NCBI GenBank assembly: GCA_946497035.1
Contig: CAMMIW010000019.1
Span: 1 to 40,810, forward strand
Direction: 5' to 3'
DNA: 40,810 bases
From: an uncultured Eubacteriaceae bacterium
GTDB taxonomy: Bacteria; Bacillota; Clostridia; Lachnospirales; CAG-274
In this document: positions 27,871 through 35,311 of the stretch, piece after piece
Numbering within the stretch: the stretch's first letter is position 1
Layout: every line of letters starts with the position of its first letter
Position numbers and translations under genes: made by a program
Notes under the pieces: generated by a model
The model's input: only the letters and a program-made list of their open reading frames with translations
Database searches by the model: none
What the model was told of the DNA's origin: nothing

Positions 27871-29133
27871 TTATTCTTTTATTTTTCTTATTTTAGCACC
27901 TATTTTTTTAAGTTTTTCTTCTATATTATAGTATCCTCTTTCTATATGATATATATCGCTTATTTCACTTATACCTTCAGCACAAAGTCCTGCTATTATA
28001 AGAGCTGCTCCTGCTCTTAAATCTGTAGCTTTAACCTTTGCTCCTGTTATTTTTTCTACCCCATTTATTATGGCGCTACTACCTTCTATTTTTATATTAG
28101 CCCCCATAAGCCCTAGCTCTGAAGCATGCATAAATCTATTTTCAAATATAGTTTCATTTATAATGCTTGTTCCATTACCAATAGCCATAAGGCTCATAAA
28201 TTGTGGTTGCATATCGGTAGGAAAACCGGGATAAGGCATAGTTTTTATATCAACATTTTTAAATATATTTTTACCACTTACAAATATTTTATTATCTTTT
28301 TCTTCTATATCAACGTTTATCTCTCTAAGCTTAGATGTAACTGCTTTTAAATGTTCACAATTTACATCTAAAATATTTAACTCTCCTTTTGTAGCCGCCC
28401 CTAAAACTAAAAATGTACCTGCTTCTATTCTATCTGGTATTATAGTATGCTCACAATTATTAAGGCTATCCACCCCTTTTATTTTTATAGTTTCTGTTCC
28501 TCCTCCCTCAATTTTAGCTCCCATTTTATTTAAAAATTCTATTAAATCTACAATTTCCGGCTCTGTAGCACAATTAGATATTACAGTTGTACCCTTAGCT
28601 AAAACACTAGCCATTATTATATTTTCTGTAGCCCCAACGCTAGGAAAATCTAAATATATTTCTGTGCCTATAAGTCTATTTTTTGCGTTTATTTCTATAA
28701 CGCCGTGTTCTTGCAATATTTCTGCACCAAGAGCTTTAAACCCTTTTAAATGTAAATCTATAGGCCTAACACCTATAGCACAACCTCCTGGCATCTGTAT
28801 AGATACTTTTCCAAATCTAGCAAGCATTGGCCCTGCCAACAAAAAAGAGGCTCTTATTTGTTTTACTAAATCATAGCTAACTTTTTTATTAAATATATTT
28901 TTAGTATCTATTTGTATATATTTATTTTTCAAATCTTTTATTATGCTTATGCCTATTTCTTCTAAAAGGCTACACATTACATTTATATCTGATAAAAATG
29001 GTACTTTTTTTATTATCGTATTACCGTTAGATAATATAGAAGCAGCAAGTATTGGTAAACAGGCATTTTTTGCTCCTTCTATAAATACATCTCCTTTTAT
29101 ATTTAAGCTTTTTTCTAATAAATATTTTTCCAT
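27871..29133 (-). CDS. murA: UDP-N-acetylglucosamine 1-carboxyvinyltransferase (MurA family)
   Basis: The 420-residue enzyme transfers enolpyruvate from PEP to UDP-GlcNAc, the first committed step of peptidoglycan synthesis. It has Lys22-Asn23 (GAKNACLP), the catalytic Cys118 in MPGGCAIGVRP (the fosfomycin target), and the PGFPTDMQPQFMSL block. Length is normal. Firmicutes often carry two paralogues (MurAA/MurAB); which one this is cannot be decided here. It is transcribed alone and divergently from the Crh-like gene. Confidence 0.95.
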   Translation of the reverse strand: MEKYLLEKSLNIKGDVFIEGAKNACLPILAASILSNGNTIIKKVPFLSDINVMCSLLEEIGISIIKDLKNKYIQIDTKNIFNKKVSYDLVKQIRASFLLAGPMLARFGKVSIQMPGGCAIGVRPIDLHLKGFKALGAEILQEHGVIEINAKNRLIGTEIYLDFPSVGATENIIMASVLAKGTTVISNCATEPEIVDLIEFLNKMGAKIEGGGTETIKIKGVDSLNNCEHTIIPDRIEAGTFLVLGAATKGELNILDVNCEHLKAVTSKLREINVDIEEKDNKIFVSGKNIFKNVDIKTMPYPGFPTDMQPQFMSLMAIGNGTSIINETIFENRFMHASELGLMGANIKIEGSSAIINGVEKITGAKVKATDLRAGAALIIAGLCAEGISEISDIYHIERGYYNIEEKLKKIGAKIRKIKE

Positions 29134-29200
29134 TACATTCTCCTTTGTTTATATCTATATAAATTATTTTTCCCTTTTTGATAAATAAAAAACATAATAT

Positions 29201-29229
29201 TTGACATATTTAAAATAAAGTTTTAAAAT
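29201..29229 (+). promoter_or_regulatory. Sigma-A promoter of the Crh-like HPr gene
   Basis: Plus strand: TTGACA (29201-29206), 17-bp spacer, TAAAAT (29224-29229). It is followed by a GAGGTG RBS upstream of the ATG at 29276. Confidence 0.7.
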
Positions 29230-29275
29230 ATTTTTATAATTTATTATTAATAATATAATATAGAGGTGAAATAAT

Positions 29276-29503
29276 ATGAGCTGCTTTACAATAACATTAG
29301 ATACAGTAGAAAAGGTTAAACAATTTTCTGATTTAATAAACAAATTTGAAGGAGATTTTGATTTAATATCTGAAGATTATATTATAGATGCTAAATCTAT
29401 TATGGGTATTTTTAGTTTAAATTTGAAAAAGCCGCTAACTCTTCAAGTAAATAACATAGAAAACTTAGAAGATTTAAAAATTTCATTAGAAAAATTTATG
29501 TAA
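29276..29503 (+). CDS. HPr-like protein lacking the PTS histidine (Crh-like)
   Basis: The 75-residue protein has the HPr fold pattern. The regulatory site is preserved in AKSIMGIFSL, with Ser41 equivalent to Ser46 of HPr, the HPr-kinase target. The PTS region (HPr His15 in GIHARP) is absent: the protein reads LDTVEKVKQF there, so it cannot accept phosphate from enzyme I. This matches Crh-type or HPr-like regulatory paralogues of Firmicutes. If phosphorylated at Ser41 it could act as a co-repressor of CcpA. No PTS genes are adjacent. The family is a confident call; regulation is inference. Confidence 0.82.
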   Translation: MSCFTITLDTVEKVKQFSDLINKFEGDFDLISEDYIIDAKSIMGIFSLNLKKPLTLQVNNIENLEDLKISLEKFM

Positions 29504-29604
29504 ATTATTAATTATATTTATTGCTATTTTTTGTTAAGCATATATCTATAACTTTATATTATATTTTATAAAATAATTTATATATTTATTTATGCATAAA
29601 CTTA

Positions 29605-29633
29605 TTGATTTTTGGATAAAAATATATTATAAT
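29605..29633 (+). promoter_or_regulatory. Sigma-A promoter of 6S RNA
   Basis: Plus strand: TTGATT (29605-29610), 17-bp spacer, perfect TATAAT (29628-29633). It predicts a start at about 29640-29641, at the 5' end of the 6S RNA fold. Confidence 0.75.
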
Positions 29634-29640
29634 GTTTATA

Positions 29641-29829
29641 GATTAGTTTCTGGAGTGTTCGTTTACCCTTTATTTTGAACCTACATTTCTTATAAGGGAT
29701 TCCTACATCTAAAAGAATATGTCAGGCCTCAAGCTAATTCCCTTTGGGCAGAGGAAGGCAGATGTCTTTTATGCGGAAACCCACCTAGCCTAAGCTAGGT
29801 GTCAAAAGAGGGCCCCGGCATTCTGGTTT
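29641..29829 (+). ncRNA. ssrS: 6S RNA
   Basis: The roughly 190-nt RNA has the hallmark closing stem: CTGGAGTGTTCG at 5' pairs with GGCATTCTGG at 3', exactly as in 6S RNA from other bacteria (E. coli CTGAGATGTTCG / GGCATCTCGG). In between are long imperfect arms separated by an internal region expected to form the open-promoter-like bubble. 6S binds sigma-A RNA polymerase and down-tunes transcription in stationary phase. It has its own promoter and terminator. Ends are predicted from the fold. Confidence 0.85.
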
Positions 29830-29854
29830 AAAAGGCTATTTATAGCCTTTTTTG
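29830..29854 (+). terminator. Intrinsic terminator of 6S RNA
   Basis: The stem AAAAGGCTA / TAGCCTTTT with a short TTTA loop is followed by a run of T. It starts directly after the 6S closing stem. Confidence 0.85.
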
Positions 29855-29861
29855 TTTGTAA

Positions 29862-30057
29862 ATAGGTTCTTTTTAACTATTAGTATAATAAAAGATAAGG
29901 CTAAATTATATAGGTTCTTTTTTAATTATTAAAGGTTAAATGGAAAGGCAACGTTTAAGATATATCTAATCTTAACTATCATCTTATTAAGCCCCAACAT
30001 TTATTATAGAGCCTTATATAAAATATCTCCCACCGCCTCTTTTATTAGTAGAACCTA
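29862..30057. other. Unassigned structured region between 6S RNA and the MATE gene
   Basis: This non-coding stretch has two direct copies of ATAGGTTCTTTTT-AA-TATTA (29862-29882 and 29910-29931). Its 3' end, AGAACCTA (30050-30057), can pair with TAGGTTCT (29911-29918). Inside that closing helix are TTAAGAT/ATCTTAA (29955-29961 with 29969-29975) and AAATG/CATTT (29938-29942 with 29998-30002). No ORF of note was found. The helices are compatible with an RNA on either strand; no known family was recognised. The rest of the gap, 30058-30221, is AT-rich with no clear promoter. Confidence 0.4.
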
Positions 30058-30221
30058 CAAATTTTTATTCTACCTTTTACTTATTATAAAAATATCACAT
30101 TTATTAAAATTTTATATTATACTTTTTTATTTTTTCTATATATAAAATTATATTTAATCTAAAAAATAATCTAAGCTTACCTTTATTTTTCTAAGCTAAA
30201 TACTATCAATGAGGTGAAAAA

Positions 30222-31556
30222 ATGAATAGAGAACTATTTGAAGAATATCCTATACCAAAGGCTATAGGTAAATTAGCTTTGCCTACAATTTTAGGTATGC
30301 TAGTAAATATTATATACAATATGGCAGATACTTTTTTCGTAGCTCAAACAAAAGATCAAAATCAGGTTGCAGCAGTTACCCTTTGTTTACCTATATTTAT
30401 GTTACTTATGTCTTTTGGTAACATATTTGCTATAGGTGGTGGATCTTATGTTTCTAGGTTGCTAGGTGAAAAACAATTAGAAAAAATTAAAAATGTTACC
30501 TCTTTTTGTTTTTATGGTTGTATTTTAGTTGGTATAATTTGTGCTGCTATTCTTATAGGTTTTATAGAGCCTATTTTAAAATTTATAGGAACAAGTGAAA
30601 ATACATATAGCTTTGCAAAATCATATTTAATAATATTAGCTATAGGTTCGCCTTTTATATGTTTACAGACTGCTTTTGGTGGTATAGTTAGAGCAGAAGG
30701 TGCTTCTAAAGAAGCTATGATAGGTATGATGATAGGGACAATATTAAATATTGTTTTAGATCCTATTATGATTTTAAATATGAATATGGGTGTAACAGGT
30801 GCTGCTTTAGCAACTGTTATTGGAAATATAGCAAGCTGTATATATTATATATATTATTTCTTATTTAGAAAAACTTGTTTATCTATTAGCTTAAAATATT
30901 TTACATTAAAAAAAGAAATAATAAAAAATATTTTAATAATAGGTATACCTGTATCTTTAAATACTATTTTAATAAGTGGTGCTAACATTTTATTAAACAA
31001 TTTTGCTGCGGCTTATAGCGATACAGTTGTAACAGCTCTTGGTATCTCTGGTAGAGTTAACACAATAGCTATTATGTTACTATTAGGTTTATCTCAAGGC
31101 TCTCAACCTTTCATAGGTTATAATTTTGCTGCTAAAAATTATGATAGAATGAATAAAGCTATAAAATTTGGTATGCTTTGTTCTATTATAATAGGTGTAA
31201 CAACATTTTTAGTTACATTTATATTTGCCGAGCCTATTGTAAAAATGTTTTTATCTGATCCACCAGAGGTTGTATCTTACGGTAAATATTTTATACGCGC
31301 CACTATGTCTGCTTGTACTATACTAGGTATACAATTTATACTTATGTCAACCTTCCAAGCTATGGGTAAAGGTGGCTCTGCCTTAATTGTTTCTCTTTGT
31401 AGGCAAGGTATAGCTTTTGTTCCTGCTATAATTATTGGAAATATGCTATTTGGGTTAAATGGCGTTGTATGGGCACAACCTTTTTCAGATGTTGTATCTG
31501 TTTTTATAGCATCTGCAATGTATTTTTTTATGAATAAAAATATGAAAAAAAAATAA
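30222..31556 (+). CDS. MATE family efflux transporter
   Basis: The 444-residue protein has about twelve membrane helices with MATE signatures: IPKAIGKLALPTILGMLVNIIYNMADTFFV, GGGSYVSRLLGE and the second-half LGLSQGSQPFIGYNFAAKN. It is the second MATE gene in the window and clearly diverged from the one at 19787-21199. The start is supported by GAGGTGAAAAA upstream. A perfect terminator follows. A structured non-coding region lies about 165 bp upstream and could be its leader. The substrate is unknown. Confidence 0.93.
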   Translation: MNRELFEEYPIPKAIGKLALPTILGMLVNIIYNMADTFFVAQTKDQNQVAAVTLCLPIFMLLMSFGNIFAIGGGSYVSRLLGEKQLEKIKNVTSFCFYGCILVGIICAAILIGFIEPILKFIGTSENTYSFAKSYLIILAIGSPFICLQTAFGGIVRAEGASKEAMIGMMIGTILNIVLDPIMILNMNMGVTGAALATVIGNIASCIYYIYYFLFRKTCLSISLKYFTLKKEIIKNILIIGIPVSLNTILISGANILLNNFAAAYSDTVVTALGISGRVNTIAIMLLLGLSQGSQPFIGYNFAAKNYDRMNKAIKFGMLCSIIIGVTTFLVTFIFAEPIVKMFLSDPPEVVSYGKYFIRATMSACTILGIQFILMSTFQAMGKGGSALIVSLCRQGIAFVPAIIIGNMLFGLNGVVWAQPFSDVVSVFIASAMYFFMNKNMKKK

Positions 31557-31576
31557 TTATTTATATATAAATAAGG

Positions 31577-31609
31577 AGGTAATAGGTTAAATAACCTGTT
31601 ACCTTTTTC
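31577..31609 (+). terminator. Intrinsic terminator of the MATE gene
   Basis: A 12-bp stem (AGGTAATAGGTT / AACCTGTTACCT, one G-U pair) with an AAAT loop is followed by TTTTT. It lies 20 bp after the stop codon. Confidence 0.9.
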
Positions 31610-31729
31610 AATTATTATAATTTTAATAAAAATAAGGGCTAATAATAACTATCTATCCCTTTTAAAAATAATATCATGTTATAAATCTACAAAATTATAT
31701 TAATATTTATTATACAATCATATCAAACA

Positions 31730-32068
31730 TTATTTATTGCTATATTTTTTAGAATTTTCTATTATATCATAAAATAAGCTTATAACTCTATCTTTTTCAC
31801 TCTCTGTAAGGCTTTCTAACTCGTAATATATTTCTTTTAATTTTATTTCGTTTTTACTATTCAAATAATCTGCAAGTATAATATCTGAAGATATGTTTAA
31901 AGTATTTATAATTTTTATAAAAGTATGTAATGTAGGTATTTTAACACCTCTTTCAATATTACCTATATGGGTTGTGCTTAAATTTAATATTTCAGCAAAT
32001 TCTTCTATAGTTAGGTTAGCTTTTTTTCTATATTCTCTTATTTTTTTACCGATATAATTATCCTTCAT
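31730..32068 (-). CDS. XRE-family transcriptional regulator
   Basis: The 112-residue protein carries an HTH_3 (Cro/C1) DNA-binding domain over about residues 7-60 (KIREYRKKANLTIEEFAEIL, then STTHIGNIERG). It is followed by a C-terminal helical tail rich in charged residues. It is divergent from the SLOG-fold gene and may control it and itself. There is no sign of phage or toxin-antitoxin partners nearby. Confidence 0.88.
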   Translation of the reverse strand: MKDNYIGKKIREYRKKANLTIEEFAEILNLSTTHIGNIERGVKIPTLHTFIKIINTLNISSDIILADYLNSKNEIKLKEIYYELESLTESEKDRVISLFYDIIENSKKYSNK

Positions 32069-32174
32069 TTAAAGACCCTTTCTTGTGATAGATTTTAAAA
32101 ATAAGTATATATTAATGAAATACAAATAAAAATAATCTTAAAGAATAATATATTCTTATAGTTTATTTTTAATC

Positions 32175-32203
32175 TTGAAATATTTACATATTAATAGTAT
32201 AAT
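32175..32203 (+). promoter_or_regulatory. Sigma-A promoter of the SLOG gene
   Basis: Plus strand: TTGAAA (32175-32180), 17-bp spacer, TATAAT (32198-32203). The start codon at 32244 with a GGAGG RBS fits this promoter. A longer in-frame extension beginning with TTG would overlap the -35 and is rejected. Confidence 0.75.
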
Positions 32204-32243
32204 TTTTTTACATAACTTATTATTTTTTATATTGGAGGATTAT

Positions 32244-32693
32244 ATGAAAGAAAATACTTGTTTTATTATAGGCCATAGAGTTATATCTAAAAAAAATTAT
32301 AATATAATTTATTATTTAACTAAAGTTGTTGTAGAAATATTAATTGTTCAAAAAAATATAACTAATTTTAAAATAGGTTATACAAAAGGCTTTAGCAACA
32401 TAGCTTTTTCAGTATTAACAGAATTAAAAAATATATATCCTAATATAAACCTAACTTTAGTTTTACACAATACAAATTTAAACAAAATATATTATAAAAT
32501 TTTCAAAAACGTAGATAATGTATTATATGTATCTAAAAATTATATACTAGAAGAAAGTAATAAACTTATAGAAAATAGCGAATATTGTGTATGTTTTTTT
32601 ATAGAGAGTATTAAAAGAGGTAGAACCTTTAAAATATTAAATAAGGCTGACAAAAATAATATAAAAATTTATAACATTTTTAAGTATCTATAA
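32244..32693 (+). CDS. SLOG-fold protein of DUF1273 type
   Basis: The 149-residue protein resembles DUF1273/YpsA-like members of the SLOG superfamily. It begins with CFIIGHR (the family's CFTGHR), has YTKGFSNIAFSVLTELK in place of the GxxxxAxxxxL helix, and VDNVLYVSKNY. The last part, SEYCVCFFIESIKRGRTFKILNKA, matches the family's AVYDG-GGTxxxxxxA block, but the Gly-Gly phosphate-binding residues are altered to Arg-Gly. SLOG proteins bind nucleotide-like ligands. Function here is unknown. It is divergent from an XRE regulator. Confidence 0.7.
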   Translation: MKENTCFIIGHRVISKKNYNIIYYLTKVVVEILIVQKNITNFKIGYTKGFSNIAFSVLTELKNIYPNINLTLVLHNTNLNKIYYKIFKNVDNVLYVSKNYILEESNKLIENSEYCVCFFIESIKRGRTFKILNKADKNNIKIYNIFKYL

Positions 32694-32741
32694 TAAAGGT
32701 CTAGTTTTATTTTTTATAATGTATAAAATTAGTTAAAAGTG

Positions 32742-32770
32742 TTGACAATGTATAATATTTATGTTAATAT
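32742..32770 (+). promoter_or_regulatory. Sigma-A promoter of rpmG-secE-nusG-rplKA
   Basis: Plus strand: TTGACA (32742-32747), 17-bp spacer, TAATAT (32765-32770). The predicted start is about 32777, directly at the foot of the hairpin 32777-32799. An alternative TATAAT at 32751 lacks a -35. Confidence 0.75.
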
Positions 32771-32776
32771 AACTTT

Positions 32777-32799
32777 GACGTTATTATACGTCTTTTTTT
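32777..32799 (+). promoter_or_regulatory. Terminator-like hairpin at the predicted 5' end of the rpmG mRNA
   Basis: GACGT (32777-32781) pairs with ACGTC (32788-32792) around a TATTAT loop and is followed by seven T. It would be formed by the first 16 nt of the transcript. A nascent chain that short normally does not terminate, so it is more likely a 5' stabilising or pausing element. The leader then runs to the RBS at about 32818. Confidence 0.5.
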
Positions 32800-32831
32800 G
32801 CATAAATAAAAATACAAGAGAGGTGGAAGTC

Positions 32832-32981
32832 TTGAGAACAAAAATTACTTTAGCATGTACTGATTGTAAACAAAGAAACTATAACACAATGAAAGACAAA
32901 AAAGTACATCCAGACAGAATGGAAACAAAAAAATATTGCAAATTCTGTGGTAAACATACTTTACACAGAGAAACTAAATAA
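32832..32981 (+). CDS. rpmG: 50S ribosomal protein L33
   Basis: The 49-residue L33 begins with a TTG start (32832), preceded by GAGAGGTGG at proper spacing, and reads (M)[18 protein letters not shown]. It carries four Cys (positions 9, 12, 36, 39), so it is the zinc-binding form. The longer in-frame extension to 32739 has a Phe/Leu-rich upstream part that overlaps the promoter and hairpin and is not part of the protein. It is the first gene of rpmG-secE-nusG-rplK-rplA. Confidence 0.95.
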   Translation: MRTKITLACTDCKQRNYNTMKDKKVHPDRMETKKYCKFCGKHTLHRETK

Positions 32982-33016
32982 TTCTCTCTAGTTTATCGAA
33001 AGGAGTTTGATAAAGT

Positions 33017-33283
33017 ATGCAAGAGAATAATGAACAATCTAAAAATGTGTCAAGTGATTCTTCTAAAAACCAAAAGTCTAACAAAAAAGAAGCCAAAAAA
33101 AAGGGCAACTTTTTTGCAGATCATAAAGCAGAATTTAAAAAAATAACTTGGCCTACTAGAAAAGTTTTAATTAAACAAACATTTACAGTTATTGTTATAT
33201 CATTAATTGTTGGTGTTATTATTTTTGGCTATGATTTAGGTATAGACTTTATCTTACAAAATTTAATTAAATTAGCGGCATAA
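33017..33283 (+). CDS. secE: Preprotein translocase subunit SecE
   Basis: The 88-residue protein has a charged cytoplasmic part (Lys/Asn/Ser-rich) with the SecE signature FKKITWPTRK, then a single membrane helix (about 58-83). It is an essential part of SecYEG. The N-terminal extension before the signature is longer than minimal SecE. It lies 35 bp after rpmG and 19 bp before nusG. Confidence 0.95.
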   Translation: MQENNEQSKNVSSDSSKNQKSNKKEAKKKGNFFADHKAEFKKITWPTRKVLIKQTFTVIVISLIVGVIIFGYDLGIDFILQNLIKLAA

Positions 33284-33302
33284 GTTAGAAGGATATGATT
33301 AT

Positions 33303-33938
33303 ATGGAAAAAAATGATGAATTAATTCAAAACTTTGATAAAGAATTAGACCAAAAGTCTAGCTCTGAGCAAAATATTAATCTTTTAGAAGAAGATTTTTC
33401 ATCTAAAGCTGCCCCTAAAGAAAAACCTAGGTGGTATGTTATACACACATATTCTGGCTATGAAAATAATGTTAAAGCTAGCATTGAAAAAATTATAGAA
33501 AATAGAGATATGTATGATGTTATAACAGAGGTTGTTGTTCCTGTTCAAACAGCTTATGAAACAACAAAATCTGGCAAACAAAAAGAAATACAAAGAAAAA
33601 TCTTTCCAGGATATGTTTTTCTTAAGATGATAATGAATGATGACACTTGGTATGTTGTTCGTAATACTCGTGGTGTAACTAGCTTTGTTGGCCCTGGCTC
33701 TAAGCCTGTGCCTTTAACAGATGACGAGGTTATATCTATGGGTATAGAAAGCTTTTTAGACACTTGTGATATAGAGCTTGGTGATGTTGTTCTTATAAAA
33801 GAAGGGCCATTTGCCAAATCTAGCGGTGTTGTTAAAGAGATTAACAGTAACAAAAAAACTGTTATTGTTAATGTTAATTTCTTTGGGAGAGAAACTCCTG
33901 TTGAACTAGATTTTCATCAAATTCAACAAATGGGATAA
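33303..33938 (+). CDS. nusG: Transcription termination/antitermination factor NusG
   Basis: The 211-residue NusG has an acidic N-terminal extension (about 38 residues) before the NGN domain (PRWYVIHTYSGYENNVKASIE, then FPGYVFLKMIMNDDTWYVVRNTRGVTSFVGPGSKP). A C-terminal KOW domain (VLIKEGPFAKSSGVVKEI) follows. It modulates RNA polymerase pausing and Rho-linked or antitermination events. It lies in the conserved secE-nusG-rplK order. Confidence 0.97.
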   Translation: MEKNDELIQNFDKELDQKSSSEQNINLLEEDFSSKAAPKEKPRWYVIHTYSGYENNVKASIEKIIENRDMYDVITEVVVPVQTAYETTKSGKQKEIQRKIFPGYVFLKMIMNDDTWYVVRNTRGVTSFVGPGSKPVPLTDDEVISMGIESFLDTCDIELGDVVLIKEGPFAKSSGVVKEINSNKKTVIVNVNFFGRETPVELDFHQIQQMG

Positions 33939-33976
33939 TATCCCTATTACAACTGTTACTGGTATAGATTTATACC

Positions 33977-34005
33977 GTGGGAGGGAAAATCCCGCTAATT
34001 ACCAC
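33977..34005 (+). promoter_or_regulatory. Putative L1-binding hairpin upstream of rplK
   Basis: GUGG (33977-33980) pairs with CCAC (34002-34005). An inner GGGA/UCCC stem with an AAA loop is separated by an asymmetric internal loop (GA versus GCUAAUUA). A second hairpin, GGUAUA/UAUACC (33961-33976), precedes it. The shape agrees with mRNA sites by which L1 represses its own operon (known in E. coli and others). Binding here is inference. Confidence 0.55.
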
Positions 34006-34028
34006 ATTACTTAGGAGGTGCCTTAAAA

Positions 34029-34454
34029 ATGGCAAAAAAAATATCTGGTTATATTAAATTACAAATTCCTGCTGGGAAAGCTACTCCAGCACCACCTGTT
34101 GGTCCTGCTCTTGGTCAACATGGTGTAAATATTATGGGCTTCTGTAAAGAATTTAACGAAAGAACAGCTAAAGATGCTGGCCTTGTTATACCTGTTGTTA
34201 TTACAGTATATCAAGATAAAAGTTTTACATTTGTTACAAAAACTCCACCAGCTGCTGTTCTTTTAAAGAAAGCTTGTAAATTAGAATCTGGTTCTGGTGT
34301 TCCTAACAAAACAAAAGTTGCAAAAATATCTAAAGAAGAAGTTAGAAAAATAGCTGAATTAAAAATGCCAGACTTAAACGCTGCATCTATCGAAGCTGCT
34401 ATGAGTATGATTAGCGGTACAGCTAGAAGTATGGGTATTGTTGTAGAAGATTAA
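34029..34454 (+). CDS. rplK: 50S ribosomal protein L11
   Basis: The 141-residue L11 begins [29 protein letters not shown] and has the C-terminal RNA-binding domain with GTARSMGI. It forms the GTPase-associated centre and is required for RelA activation. The start follows AGGAGG and a putative L1 site. rplA follows 60 bp later. Confidence 0.98.
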   Translation: MAKKISGYIKLQIPAGKATPAPPVGPALGQHGVNIMGFCKEFNERTAKDAGLVIPVVITVYQDKSFTFVTKTPPAAVLLKKACKLESGSGVPNKTKVAKISKEEVRKIAELKMPDLNAASIEAAMSMISGTARSMGIVVED

Positions 34455-34470
34455 TAATTCAGTAAATTAA

Positions 34471-34498
34471 GTGGGAGGGAAAATCCCGCTATTACCAC
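34471..34498 (+). promoter_or_regulatory. Second putative L1-binding hairpin, upstream of rplA
   Basis: This is nearly identical to 33977-34005: GTGGGAGGG, AAAATCCCGCT, then ATTACCAC, with one A missing in the internal loop. It lies 16 bp before the rplA GTG and just before its GGAGG RBS. The same fold is predicted. Its position suggests direct translational repression of rplA in addition to rplK. Confidence 0.55.
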
Positions 34499-34514
34499 AT
34501 AAGGAGGAACTATT

Positions 34515-35210
34515 GTGAAAAGAGGAAAAAAATATCTCGAAAAAGAAAAATTAATTGATAAATCTATGCTTTATGATACAAACGAAGCAGTTGAATTAGT
34601 TGTTAAAACTTCTACTGCTAAATTTGATGAAACAGTTGAAGCACATATCCGTTTAGGTGTTGATAGCAGACACGCTGATCAACAAGTGCGTGGTGCCGTT
34701 GTTTTACCTCACGGTACTGGTAAAAAAGCTCGTGTTTTAGTTTTTGCTAAAGGGCCTAAAGCTGAAGAAGCTGAAAAAGCTGGTGCTGATTATGTTGGTG
34801 CTGAAGATATGGTAGCAAAAATCCAAAACGAAAACTGGTTCGATTTTGATGTTATTGTTGCTACACCTGATATGATGGGTCTTGTAGGTCGTATTGGTCG
34901 TGTTTTAGGTCCTAAAGGGCTTATGCCTAACCCTAAAGCAGGTACTGTTACTATGGACGTTGCTAAAGCTATTGAAGATATCAAAGCTGGTAAAATAGAA
35001 TACCGTCTTGATAAAACTAACATTATTCACGTTCCACTTGGAAAAGTTTCTTTTGGAGCTGAAAAATTAAATGATAACTTCCAAACTCTTATTGGTGCTG
35101 TAATTAAAGCTAAACCAGCTGCTGCTAAAGGCCAATATTTAAAAAGCGTTGTTCTTTCTACAACTATGGGGCCTGGTGTAAAAGTTAATCACGCTAAAAT
35201 TACAGAGTAA
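34515..35210 (+). CDS. rplA: 50S ribosomal protein L1
   Basis: The 231-residue L1 uses a GTG start with a strong AAGGAGGA RBS. It has [23 protein letters not shown], the signature [21 protein letters not shown], and [19 protein letters not shown]. It shapes the L1 stalk and is a translational repressor of its own operon in bacteria. It is the last gene before the terminator; rplJ and rplL, usual neighbours, are not here. Confidence 0.98.
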   Translation: MKRGKKYLEKEKLIDKSMLYDTNEAVELVVKTSTAKFDETVEAHIRLGVDSRHADQQVRGAVVLPHGTGKKARVLVFAKGPKAEEAEKAGADYVGAEDMVAKIQNENWFDFDVIVATPDMMGLVGRIGRVLGPKGLMPNPKAGTVTMDVAKAIEDIKAGKIEYRLDKTNIIHVPLGKVSFGAEKLNDNFQTLIGAVIKAKPAAAKGQYLKSVVLSTTMGPGVKVNHAKITE

Positions 35211-35240
35211 TAGATAAAAAGCCTATATAGGTATAAATTT

Positions 35241-35269
35241 AGGTTGTAGACTTTGTCTACAACCTTTTT
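35241..35269 (+). terminator. Intrinsic terminator of the rpmG-rplA operon
   Basis: An 11-bp perfect stem (AGGTTGTAGAC / GTCTACAACCT) with a TTT loop is followed by TTTT. It lies about 30 bp after rplA and would also stop convergent transcription poorly or not at all. Confidence 0.9.
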
Positions 35270-35311
35270 AAAATCTCTTTCAATTTTAAATTTTTATAAC
35301 CTACCTAATAT

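Noticed and set aside
29862..30057. Known riboswitch, T-box, tmRNA or SRP RNA
   Set aside because: None of their diagnostic sequences (for example T-box TGGNACCGCG, SRP GGAAGCAG, tmRNA tRNA-like end) was found on either strand, so it is left unassigned.
32175..32243. N-terminal extension of the SLOG protein
   Set aside because: The extension starts with TTG inside the -35 box; the internal ATG at 32244 has GGAGG and begins the conserved part.
32739..32831. N-terminal extension of L33
   Set aside because: It contains the promoter and 5' hairpin; the TTG at 32832 with its RBS gives the standard 49-residue L33.
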